From JBGPIT01 sp041485125 (GTDB lineage: Bacteria > Desulfobacterota > Binatia > UTPRO1): a stretch of DNA of 20,776 nucleotides. The first letter of the stretch is position 1. Each line of letters opens with the position of its first letter. The position numbers and the translations under genes were made by a program. The notes under the pieces were generated by a model. It was not told the DNA's origin. It did not search any database and was given only the letters and a program-made list of their open reading frames with translations. The stretch covers positions 1 to 20,776 of the forward strand of contig JBGPIT010000045.1 of the NCBI GenBank assembly GCA_041485125.1. Reading direction: 5' to 3'. This document shows, one piece after another, positions 7,141-14,803 of the stretch.

Positions 7141-10128
7141 TCAGGCGCGCGCCACCGGCGACTGGGCGAGCTGGCGGCGTTTCTCGTGTGCCGCCGCGGT
7201 GAGCGTCGGCAGCGGCTGATTGCAGAGGACGCACACCAGGTCGGTGCCGCTCGGCTCGCCACGCGGCCGGCGCTCGCGGCCATGCGACACCGGCTCGTCG
7301 CGGACGGGCGCGTCGGTCCGGGCGTTCCGTCCGAGCCAGTACTCGATGCGCGACAGCAGCACGCTGTAGTCGGAGATCGGCTTGGTGAGAAACTCGTTGC
7401 AGCCGGCGTGGAGCGCGTAGGCCTCCGCTCCCGGGCTCGCCGTGACCGTCACCGCGACGATCGGAACGTCCTGGCCACCTTCGAGGGCGCGCAGGCGTCG
7501 CGCCGCGACCCAGCCGTCCATCTTCGGCATGCGCAAGTCGAGTAGCACGAGGTCGGGCCGGTGCACCTCGAAGACCGCGAGCGCATGGGCGCCGTCGGAT
7601 GCCTCGAAGAACTCGACGTCGGGCAGGTGGCGCGCGATGAACCGGCGCAGCAGATGACGGTTCAGCTCGAGGTCGTCGGCATAGAGGATTCGCTGCTTGC
7701 GCGGCGGCTTCGGCAGCGCCGCGTGCACGACCTCGGCCGTGCGCCGCGCGTTCCCGTACGTACCGCCGAGGTACGTCGATGCTTCCGGGGCGGGCTCGCC
7801 CGTGGCGCCGTTCGCCGCCGGTGCCGCCGACCGGACCGCCATCGGCTCGTTCGGCAACGTCACCCGGAAGGTCGAGCCGCGACCGGGCTCGCTGACGACG
7901 TCGATCGTGCCGCCGAGCTGGTCGAGGAGCTTCTTGACGATGTAGAGGCCGAGCCCTGCGCCCGAGTACGAGCGCGACTCCGAGCTGTCGACCTGGCGAA
8001 ACATCTCGAACACCACCGGCAGGTGCGTCGCCGGGATGCCGATGCCGGTGTCGCGCACGGTGAAGGTCCAGGTGCGGTCGGTCGACTCGCCGCTCACCAC
8101 CACCTCGCCGGTCGGCGTGAACTTGAGCGCGTTGCCGACCAGGTTCTTCAAGATGATCTTCAAGCGGCGCCGATCGCTGTAGAGGAGCGCGCCGTAGACC
8201 GGTTGCCAGCGCAGCATCGCTTCCGTCTTGCGCGGATGGACGGCGTACTCGCCACGCAGCTCCTCGAGAAGCTCGCCGACCGCAAGCTCGCCGAGCTGCG
8301 GGATGTCTTGGCCCGCCTCGATGCGGTTCAGGTTCAGCGTGCCCTCGATCATGTCGAGCAACTCGATACTCGATGCCCGCACGCGCCCGAGGATCTCGGC
8401 GTGCTCGGGCGTGGCGGGCTCGTCGGCGAGCACGTCGAGGTAGCCGATGATCACGTTGAGCGGCGTCCGCAGCTCGTGCGACATCGTCGACAGGAACTCC
8501 GACTTGAGCTGGCTCGCGTGCTCGGCGGTCTCGACCAGGCGCGCGTTCGCGAGCGCGATCGAGGCGAGGCGCGCGATACCGGCCGCGAGCCGGACCTCCT
8601 CGGGCGTGAAGGCCGCGCCGGTGCGGCGTCCGGTGAGCTGGACGCCGATGAGCTCGTGGCCGCAGTGAAGCGGCGCCACCACGACGCGCGCGATGCCGAA
8701 CTGCACCAGCACGGTCTCGAGAAACGGATGGCGGTGCGTCTCCGTCACCACCTCGACGGCATGCTCCTGCTCGAGCCGGCTCAGCAGCTGCGCCATCGAC
8801 TCGGCGGGCACCCTGAGCGCGCGGATCGCCTCCCAGGTCGCGAGATCGAAGCCGTGACCCGAGATCGGCACGTACGCGTCCTCCTCGTGATCGAGGAGCC
8901 AGATCTGACCGTGATCGGCGCCGAGCACCTCGGCCGTGAGCTCGCAGGCGCGATCGAGGAGCATCGGCGTGTCGACGGTCGCGAGCAGCTCGCGGCCGAC
9001 GCGCACTAGCGCGGTCGCGCCCTGCGCCTCACCGTGCAACGCGCGATCGTCCTCGAGTCGCCCGAACGCCGTCGTGAGCACATGCGCGACGCCGGCGAGG
9101 AACGCGCCCACCTCGGCGTCGCCCGTCCAGGAGCGTGCCGCGAAGGCGACGATGACGCCAAAGGGCTGCGCCTCACCGGCGATCACGGTGCCGGCGGCGC
9201 TCACGAACCCGTGATCACCCAGGGACCGCGGCAGCGTGAAGCGCGTCTCCGCCGCGAGATCGGCAGCGACGATCGGCTCGCCCGCGTCGAGGATGCACGC
9301 CGCGAGCGTCCGCTCGCCGAGCTTGAGACGTGCGTTGGCGCCGTCGGTGGGCCAACCGACGGAGGCGCGCCGCTCGAGGACCTGGGCCTCGGCATCGAGC
9401 GCGAAGACCGCCACGGCGTCGACCCCGAGCGCCGCGACGATCGCCGCGACCGCTCGCTCGGTCAGGACGCGGGCATCGGCGCGCTCGAGCGCCAGCTGCG
9501 TCAGCGACGCGAGCGCCGTTTGTCGGCGGGTGCCGTCCGCGAGCGCGCGCCGACTCTCGCGCTCCCGCTCGCCGACGCCGGCGCCAAGCGCGGCACCGAG
9601 GACGAGGACGATCGGCGTCGCCGCGCCGAGCACCGCCAGGACGAGCGGTCGTGGCAGCGCGGCCGCAAACGCCGTCGCTCCCGCAAAGGGACCCGTCGCC
9701 GCGAGCACGATCACGTATCCGGCGGCGAGCGCGATCGCCGACCACAGCGCGGAACGCAACGAGAGCGAGAGGAGCAGCGCGGTCGCGACGACCACCGCGC
9801 GCACCGCGAGCTCGACCGGCGTCGCATGCCTCGCAACGACGGCGCCGACGATCGCGTCGATCGCGACGACCATGGGCACCATGGCGAGGAGGAGCCGCGA
9901 GGCTCGCGCCCCGACGCGGGTGTGGAGGGCGACCTGCGCCAGCGCCGCGACGGCGCAGAGGACGCCGCCGAGCCGGACCGACGATTGCCCGTCGTCGGCT
10001 GTGATCGCGCTCGCGCCGAGCGCCGAAGCGACGACCAAGGCCAGCGTCGACCACGCGATCGTGCGGGCGCCCGGGCCGGCGCCGCCGGGCTCGTCGTCGA
10101 CGGGCCGGTCTACCTGACGGGGCGGCAT
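7141..10128 (-). CDS. Membrane hybrid sensor histidine kinase with GAF-like regions and C-terminal receiver
   Basis: A 995-residue signal-transduction protein. Five or six hydrophobic segments occupy about residues 24-185. Two GAF-like regions follow (about 205-360 and 375-530), then a coiled linker and the HisKA domain with FLSTMSHELRTPLN (His551 as phospho-acceptor). The HATPase has an N-box KNLVGNALKF (661-670), DTGIGIP and GAGLGLYI. A receiver domain (about 812-935) has the acidic pair DD at 818-819, the phospho-acceptor Asp864 in LLDLRMPKMDG, and Lys916 in LTKP. A tail ends with CVLC (966-969). It should sense an unknown signal, autophosphorylate and relay internally; the output partner is not in the window. 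The ATG at 10128 is preferred over a GTG at 10176, whose extra 16 residues look non-coding. Neither start has a well-spaced Shine-Dalgarno. Confidence 0.88.
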   Translation of the reverse strand: MPPRQVDRPVDDEPGGAGPGARTIAWSTLALVVASALGASAITADDGQSSVRLGGVLCAVAALAQVALHTRVGARASRLLLAMVPMVVAIDAIVGAVVARHATPVELAVRAVVVATALLLSLSLRSALWSAIALAAGYVIVLAATGPFAGATAFAAALPRPLVLAVLGAATPIVLVLGAALGAGVGERERESRRALADGTRRQTALASLTQLALERADARVLTERAVAAIVAALGVDAVAVFALDAEAQVLERRASVGWPTDGANARLKLGERTLAACILDAGEPIVAADLAAETRFTLPRSLGDHGFVSAAGTVIAGEAQPFGVIVAFAARSWTGDAEVGAFLAGVAHVLTTAFGRLEDDRALHGEAQGATALVRVGRELLATVDTPMLLDRACELTAEVLGADHGQIWLLDHEEDAYVPISGHGFDLATWEAIRALRVPAESMAQLLSRLEQEHAVEVVTETHRHPFLETVLVQFGIARVVVAPLHCGHELIGVQLTGRRTGAAFTPEEVRLAAGIARLASIALANARLVETAEHASQLKSEFLSTMSHELRTPLNVIIGYLDVLADEPATPEHAEILGRVRASSIELLDMIEGTLNLNRIEAGQDIPQLGELAVGELLEELRGEYAVHPRKTEAMLRWQPVYGALLYSDRRRLKIILKNLVGNALKFTPTGEVVVSGESTDRTWTFTVRDTGIGIPATHLPVVFEMFRQVDSSESRSYSGAGLGLYIVKKLLDQLGGTIDVVSEPGRGSTFRVTLPNEPMAVRSAAPAANGATGEPAPEASTYLGGTYGNARRTAEVVHAALPKPPRKQRILYADDLELNRHLLRRFIARHLPDVEFFEASDGAHALAVFEVHRPDLVLLDLRMPKMDGWVAARRLRALEGGQDVPIVAVTVTASPGAEAYALHAGCNEFLTKPISDYSVLLSRIEYWLGRNARTDAPVRDEPVSHGRERRPRGEPSGTDLVCVLCNQPLPTLTAAAHEKRRQLAQSPVARA

Positions 10129-10146
10129 CGCTCCGCAAAGAGCAAT

Positions 10147-10247
10147 GTATGTGCCGGTAGCGATGCAGTAGCGCACGCCGAATTCTCGCGACCGATGGTG
10201 CAGGCGCCGGTCGCGCCCTCGCGGCCGCGGCGTGCAGGTATGTGCCG
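10147..10247. repeat. Direct repeat GTATGTGCCG (two copies) in a divergent intergenic region
   Basis: The 10-base sequence GTATGTGCCG occurs at 10147-10156 and 10238-10247, 91 bases apart. Both copies lie between the hybrid kinase start and the small coiled-coil gene start. Two identical copies in one intergenic region could be binding sites for one regulator. The length is short enough for chance, so this is weak. Confidence 0.3.
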
Positions 10248-10250
10248 CTG

Positions 10251-10272
10251 TGGCGCTTTGTGGTCAGCGCCA
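10251..10272. promoter_or_regulatory. Dyad-symmetric element in the divergent promoter region
   Basis: A perfect 7-base inverted repeat TGGCGCT / AGCGCCA is separated by 8 bases and sits in the 221-base gap between the divergently read hybrid kinase gene and the 80-residue protein gene. An outer pair GGTAT (10237-10241) / ATACC (10272-10276) flanks it and overlaps its last base. It could be an operator or an RNA stem; neither can be decided from sequence alone. Confidence 0.3.
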
Positions 10273-10315
10273 TACCCTCCCGCGCATGCGCCGTCGCATG
10301 ACAAGCGCACGGCTC

Positions 10316-10350
10316 TCGACGTGATCGCGACGTTTGCTATCTCTGGGGCA
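10316..10350 (+). promoter_or_regulatory. Possible extended -10 promoter giving a leaderless transcript
   Basis: A TGC-TATCTC extended -10 element (10335-10343) lies 6 bases before the ATG at 10350. A partial -35 (TCGACG, 10316-10321) is 16 bases upstream of the hexamer. This spacing would place the transcription start at or within a base or two of the ATG. No Shine-Dalgarno is seen, which is consistent with a leaderless message. Prediction only. Confidence 0.3.
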
Positions 10351-10592
10351 TGGCAGACGACGACGTGAACACGGAGCTCGAGCGCCTGCGCGCCGAGAAC
10401 GCCCAGCTGAAGCACACCGCCAGCCGAGGCATGACGCTCAAGGTCAGCGAGAAGGGCGGTCTTTCGGTCTACGGCCTCGGTCGGTTCCCGGTGACGCTCT
10501 ACAAGGAGCAGTGGACGAAGCTTCTCGACATGGCGGACGACATCCGCGCTTTCATCAAGAACAACGACTCGAGCCTCAAATCGAAAACTTGA
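10350..10592 (+). CDS. Small conserved protein with N-terminal coiled coil
   Basis: An 80-residue soluble protein. Residues about 6-20 (NTELERLRAENAQLK) form a short coiled-coil heptad pattern. A compact conserved-looking core follows: LKVSEKGGLSVYGLGRFPVTLYKEQW (30-55), then LLDMADDIRAFIKNN and a basic tail. I recall very similar 'VSVYGLGRFPVTLYKEQW' proteins of unknown function in many bacteria, so it is probably a conserved family. No catalytic motif or membrane segment is seen. Its last codon overlaps the presumed TTG start of the next gene (TTGA at 10589-10592), which suggests coupled translation with that membrane protein. Confidence 0.8.
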   Translation: MADDDVNTELERLRAENAQLKHTASRGMTLKVSEKGGLSVYGLGRFPVTLYKEQWTKLLDMADDIRAFIKNNDSSLKSKT

Positions 10593-10927
10593 CGGCGCCT
10601 CGGATCGATCCGGCGCACGCGGACCCTACGGCGCTCCGCCAGCTGCGCGTGGTCGCGCTCCTCGAAGGCGTCTCGTTCCTGATTCTGTTGCTCGTCGCGA
10701 TGCCGCTCAAGTACCTCGCCCACCTGCCGATGGCGGTCCGCATCGTCGGCATGATCCACGGCATGCTGTTCCTCGCGTTTCTCGCCGCCCTCCTCCACGC
10801 CGCGACGACGCATGAGTGGTCGCGCCAGCGCGCGTTCCTCGCGCTCGTCGCCGCGCTGGTCCCGTTCGGGACCTTCGTCCTCGACCGCGCGCTCCGCCGC
10901 GAGATCGCGGAGCTGCAGGCCGCCTGA
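10589..10927 (+). CDS. DUF3817-like small integral membrane protein
   Basis: A 112-residue membrane protein if read from the TTG at 10589, which overlaps the previous stop (TTGA). Three hydrophobic segments are visible: LRQLRVVALLEGVSFLILLL (17-36), VRIVGMIHGMLFLAFLAALL (50-69) and RAFLALVAALVPFGTFVLDRAL (81-102). The pattern LEG(V/I)SFL...P.K, then GMIHG, then FG.F..D..L is that of the DUF3817 family, whose function is unknown. No ATG exists in frame near the start of the homology. A GTG at 10649 would cut the first conserved segment, so the TTG is the best choice, although its Shine-Dalgarno is poor. It converges with the large fusion gene, 24 bases away. Confidence 0.75.
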   Translation: MTAPRIDPAHADPTALRQLRVVALLEGVSFLILLLVAMPLKYLAHLPMAVRIVGMIHGMLFLAFLAALLHAATTHEWSRQRAFLALVAALVPFGTFVLDRALRREIAELQAA

Positions 10928-10951
10928 CGCCGTCGCGCGCTGCCGACTCCC

Positions 10952-13900
10952 CTATGCCGGCGCGGCGTCGTGGAGCGCTGCCGCCGGCGTGATCAGGGCC
11001 AGGCCGGTGCGCACCAGGTTCGCATCGCAGCCGTGGCGTGCCGCGGTCTCGAACGCCTGCGTCGCTCGCGCCGGCTCGCCGTGCCGGACGGCGAGGTGAC
11101 CTTGCAACAACCAACCGACCGGGTCGGTCGGAGACTCCGCCAAGAGGGCGTCGAGATACGCGGCCGCCTGCTCGAGGTCGCCGCGCTGAAGGGCGGTTTC
11201 CGCCAGGGCCCGGCGCGCGTTCAGCGCGTCGCCGAGACGCGCGAGCTTCCGCCAGAACTCGGCCGCGTACTCGCCGTTGCCGCTCCGCTCGCAGACGTCG
11301 AGTCCCCAGCGCAGCGCGAACACATCGTCGGGCCACTCGCTCCCCCGCGCCAGGAGCGCGCGCACCGCGCTGCGATCCGTCGTCTTCGCGAGGCGCTGGA
11401 CGTCGGCGACCAGCTGCCAGCTCTGCCGGGCGACCGGATCGTCGAGTGATTCGAGCGTGGCGTGTTTCGTCCCGCCTTGCTCGCTCACCCGAAAGGCGTA
11501 GCCGTCGGCGACGTAGACCTCGTCCTCGTCGACCAGCGACCAGTCGCGGCCCCAGCGCGCGAAGAGGCGCCGGCCGTTCTCGAGCTCGCGGGCGTGGCGG
11601 CCCGGCGTCTTGCTCTCCAAGTGATAGAGGCTGCTGCGCGGCTGGTAGACGATGCGGCCGCCGCGCTCGCGCACCTTCAAGCACAAGTCGACGTCCTCGA
11701 AGCCGTTGACGTACCCCTCGTCGAAGCCGCCGATCGCCTCGAACGTCTCGCGCCGAATCACCATGCAGGCCGCCGTCACGCACTGGTACTCACGTCGCTG
11801 GTTCACCACCCAGGAGTCGCCGGGCGCGCCGCGGTAGATGTGGTACGGACCGAACGCGATCCGCGAGAACGCGACACCGGCGTGTTGGATGCTGCCGTCC
11901 TCGTAGAGCAGCTTGGCGCCGACGACATGGACGTCGGGATGGGTGTCGAGCTCCTCGACCAACGGTTCGAGCCAGCCGGCGAGCGGCACGGTGTCGTTGT
12001 TCAGGAAGAGCAGATGGCGACCGCGCGCCGCGCGCGCGCCCTGGTTGCACGCCTTGGCGAAGCCGAGGTTCTCGCGGTTGCGGATGACCTGCACGTCGCC
12101 GTTCAGCTGCGTCAGGAAGTCGGCGGTCCCGTCGCTCGAGGCGTTGTCGACGACGATCAGCTCGAAGGAATGACCGTGCGTCGTCTCCGCCAAGCTCGTG
12201 AAGCATTGCGTGGTCAGGTCGACGCGGTTGAAGACGGGTACGATGATCGAGACGTCGTAGGCCCAGGCCCCCTTTGACGCCGCCCGCACGGCGGACGCGG
12301 CCGGCGCCTCCCGCATCCCCTCGTGGATGCCGAGCTGATAGGCGGCGTGCAGGATCTCGCGGTAGCACGGGTACAGGAACACGCGCTGGAAGAACGTCGC
12401 GGCATCCTCGCCGTTGATGCCGAGCGGCACGAGCTTCGCGAGGTCGGGTTTCTCGAGCTCCGCGACCGCCTCGAGCAGCTGCCGCTGTTGGTTGGCGCGC
12501 GCCGGCGCGTCGCACGACACGCCGGCCGCGATGCCGAGATCGCCGGCGAGCTCCGGGCACTTGCGCGCGAACACCACCGCCATCCGACCGGCCATGTGCT
12601 GGCGCTGCGCGAACCCCGCGATCGTCATCTCGTGGTGATGGTACGTCACGGCTTGCGGCACGTAGTGGAGGCGCATGCCGTCGCGCATCAAGCGATAGCC
12701 GAGCTCGGTGTCGTCGTACGCCGGATAGGTGAAGTCGGTGTCGAAGAGCGTCGGCTGCGCCGCCAGGAGCGTGCGCTTCAACGAGACGTTGCTGGTGTAG
12801 AAGAAATGATGACCCGCCAAGCCGTCCCCCAGCCGGAAGAACTCGTACTGCTGGCCGCCTTCGGGTGCGACGACGTAGCGCATGAAGGGCGTCACCGTCA
12901 GCTCGGGCGACCAATCGACGAAGCCGAGCGCGGCGTCGTGCCCGTCCGGATGGCGCTGGTGGAACTTGAGATGCGTCTCGAGGAACGCCGGGCCGGGAAC
13001 CATGTCGTCGCCGGTGATCAGGACGACGTCGGCGCGCGCGGCGCGAATGCCGGCGTTGCGGGCGGCGTTGGCGCCGCCGTGCGCTCGAGCGAGCAGCTCG
13101 ATACGGCAGCCGGTGCTCCAGCGCCGCACCATCTCGACGGTGTCGTCGCTCGAGCCGTCGTCGACGACGATGAGCTCGAAGCTCTCCGGCGGGATGGTCT
13201 GCGAGGCGAAGCCGAAGAGCGTCTTGCGGAGAATCGCGCGGCGATTGTAAGTCGGAATGACGACGCTGATCGCCGGTCGCGCCGGATCGCCGCCGTCGGG
13301 TGGTGCCGTCGTAGTCACAGCCGGTGCAGGGACGCGCGTCGCCGCGTCCTGGAGCGCCGCGATCGGCTCCTCGAGCCCGTAGGCCCAGCGCAGCAGCGTC
13401 GCGTAGTGATCCGCCGCCATCGCCTCGAGCGGCCGCGAGTGGCCGCCGATCTGCCGGCGCTGCAAGATCGTGAACCCCTCGTCGAGGAATTGCTTGCCGA
13501 TCACCAGGTCTTCGCGACTCAGGTTCGGCGTGTGCATCACGACGTGGTGACCGCCGTAGCGCTGCCAATCGAAGGAGTCGATCCACCCTTCGGCGCGCGC
13601 CTGCTCGTGGAGCGGCGTTCCCGGGTAGGGCGTGATGATCGTGACGCCGATGGTGTCGGGCTTGTAGCGTTGAATGAGATCGTAGGTGTCGACGATCGAG
13701 CGGCGGGTCTCCTGCGGCAGTCCGACGATGAGCAGGAAGTGCAGCTTCATCCCGAGCTGCCAGGTCTTCTCGCGAAGGTGTGCGAGACGGGAGACCGTCA
13801 GGCCCTTCTTGCCCTCGCGGTGGTGCATCACCTGCTCGTCGCCCGACTCGACGCCGATCAGGATGCCGACGCAGCCCGCGGCGCGCATCTTCTCGAGCAC

Positions 13901-14788
13901 GGCGTCGCCGAGACAATCGACGCGCGTCTCGCACGTCCACTCGATCGTCCATCCGGCCGCGACGATCAAGTCGCACAGGCGCTCGATGCGTTCCTGGTTC
14001 AGCGTGAACGTCGCGTCGCGGAAGTAGATCTTGGTGATGCCGAGCCCTTCGACGATCTCGCGCAGCTCGATCATGACGCGCTCGGGGCTCTGATGCCGCC
14101 ACTTGGTGCCCTCGACGAGCGGATACGGACAGTAGAAGCCGCACGGATACGGACAGCCGCGGCTGGTCTGCACCGTCGCGACGGGTGACCCGAGGAGCGG
14201 ATAGACGTAGCGCTCGTTCGGCAAGAGATCGCGCGCCGGCAGCGGTAGCTGGTCGACGTCGGCAACCGGCTCGCCGGGATCGAAGCGCAGGCGCGCTGAC
14301 CCGCCCTGCCCCGCCGGCTCGCGCCAGGCGGTCCCTCCCGTCGAACGCCCGTACACGATGTCCACGATGGCGAGGTCGGCCTCGCCGTGGATGACGAGCG
14401 CGGCGCCGCTCCGCTCGAGGAGCGCGCCCAGCACCTCCTGGTCGCGGATCAACGTCTTGGCGATGATCTTCGCGCCGGGATGCCGCGTCGCGAGTCCGGC
14501 GAGGAACGTCGCGTCCGCCTCGAGCGTCGGCAGCGACACCGTCGCGAGGAGAACGTCCCAGCGCTCAGCCGCGAGCGTCGCGTAGACGCCCTCGGCGTCG
14601 AGGCCGAGCGGGTCGGCGTCGATGAGCGCGACGGTCTCGCCGGCGTTCCGCAGCGTCGCCGCCATGTAGGCGAGATCGAGCGGCGGCAGCAGCAGGTGCG
14701 CACCACCGTCGAAGCCGAGACCGCCGGCCATGCTCCGGCTCACCGGCCGCGTCGTGAGCGACGGGCTATTGATCAGGGCGATCCGCAT
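10952..14788 (-). CDS. B12-binding radical SAM / glycosyltransferase 2 / glycosyltransferase 2 / TPR fusion protein
   Basis: A single uninterrupted 1278-residue frame. Residues 1-150 are a cobalamin-binding-type Rossmann domain of the radical SAM class, without the DxHxxG motif. Residues about 200-440 are a radical SAM barrel with TSRGCPYPCGFYCPYP (Cys212, 216, 220; CX3CX3C), FRDATFTLNQ and GVESGDEQVM. A Pro/Ala/Thr linker (486-504) leads to the first GT2 domain (505-740): SVVIPTYNRR, VVDDGSSDDT and a DDM metal motif (594-596). The second GT2 domain (845-1090), related to rhamnosyltransferase-type enzymes, has SIIVPVFNR, VVDNASSDGT, NNDT (930-933), GFEDVDLCLKVRERG and YHLES. The tail (about 1130-1262) looks like TPR helices. 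The ATG has GGAG 5 bases upstream and lies 15 bases after the preceding radical SAM stop, so it is the last gene of a three-gene operon. It likely makes or modifies a glycan; substrate unknown. Confidence 0.85.
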   Translation of the reverse strand: MRIALINSPSLTTRPVSRSMAGGLGFDGGAHLLLPPLDLAYMAATLRNAGETVALIDADPLGLDAEGVYATLAAERWDVLLATVSLPTLEADATFLAGLATRHPGAKIIAKTLIRDQEVLGALLERSGAALVIHGEADLAIVDIVYGRSTGGTAWREPAGQGGSARLRFDPGEPVADVDQLPLPARDLLPNERYVYPLLGSPVATVQTSRGCPYPCGFYCPYPLVEGTKWRHQSPERVMIELREIVEGLGITKIYFRDATFTLNQERIERLCDLIVAAGWTIEWTCETRVDCLGDAVLEKMRAAGCVGILIGVESGDEQVMHHREGKKGLTVSRLAHLREKTWQLGMKLHFLLIVGLPQETRRSIVDTYDLIQRYKPDTIGVTIITPYPGTPLHEQARAEGWIDSFDWQRYGGHHVVMHTPNLSREDLVIGKQFLDEGFTILQRRQIGGHSRPLEAMAADHYATLLRWAYGLEEPIAALQDAATRVPAPAVTTTAPPDGGDPARPAISVVIPTYNRRAILRKTLFGFASQTIPPESFELIVVDDGSSDDTVEMVRRWSTGCRIELLARAHGGANAARNAGIRAARADVVLITGDDMVPGPAFLETHLKFHQRHPDGHDAALGFVDWSPELTVTPFMRYVVAPEGGQQYEFFRLGDGLAGHHFFYTSNVSLKRTLLAAQPTLFDTDFTYPAYDDTELGYRLMRDGMRLHYVPQAVTYHHHEMTIAGFAQRQHMAGRMAVVFARKCPELAGDLGIAAGVSCDAPARANQQRQLLEAVAELEKPDLAKLVPLGINGEDAATFFQRVFLYPCYREILHAAYQLGIHEGMREAPAASAVRAASKGAWAYDVSIIVPVFNRVDLTTQCFTSLAETTHGHSFELIVVDNASSDGTADFLTQLNGDVQVIRNRENLGFAKACNQGARAARGRHLLFLNNDTVPLAGWLEPLVEELDTHPDVHVVGAKLLYEDGSIQHAGVAFSRIAFGPYHIYRGAPGDSWVVNQRREYQCVTAACMVIRRETFEAIGGFDEGYVNGFEDVDLCLKVRERGGRIVYQPRSSLYHLESKTPGRHARELENGRRLFARWGRDWSLVDEDEVYVADGYAFRVSEQGGTKHATLESLDDPVARQSWQLVADVQRLAKTTDRSAVRALLARGSEWPDDVFALRWGLDVCERSGNGEYAAEFWRKLARLGDALNARRALAETALQRGDLEQAAAYLDALLAESPTDPVGWLLQGHLAVRHGEPARATQAFETAARHGCDANLVRTGLALITPAAALHDAAPA

Positions 14789-14803
14789 CGGCGCTCCCGT
14801 TCC

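Noticed and set aside
7561..10117. Long plus-strand frames opposite the hybrid kinase gene.
   Set aside because: They mirror the kinase codons and show no domain, signal peptide or ribosome-binding site.
10926..10969. GACGCCG / CGGCGTC inverted repeat around the convergent stops of the DUF3817-like and fusion genes, considered as a two-way terminator.
   Set aside because: The loop is 30 bases and there is no T run on either side; chance is likely in this base composition.
10707..11783. A second minus-strand frame overlapping the end of the fusion gene.
   Set aside because: It is the Arg-rich out-of-frame shadow of the second GT2 and TPR parts and runs on into the plus-strand DUF3817-like gene.
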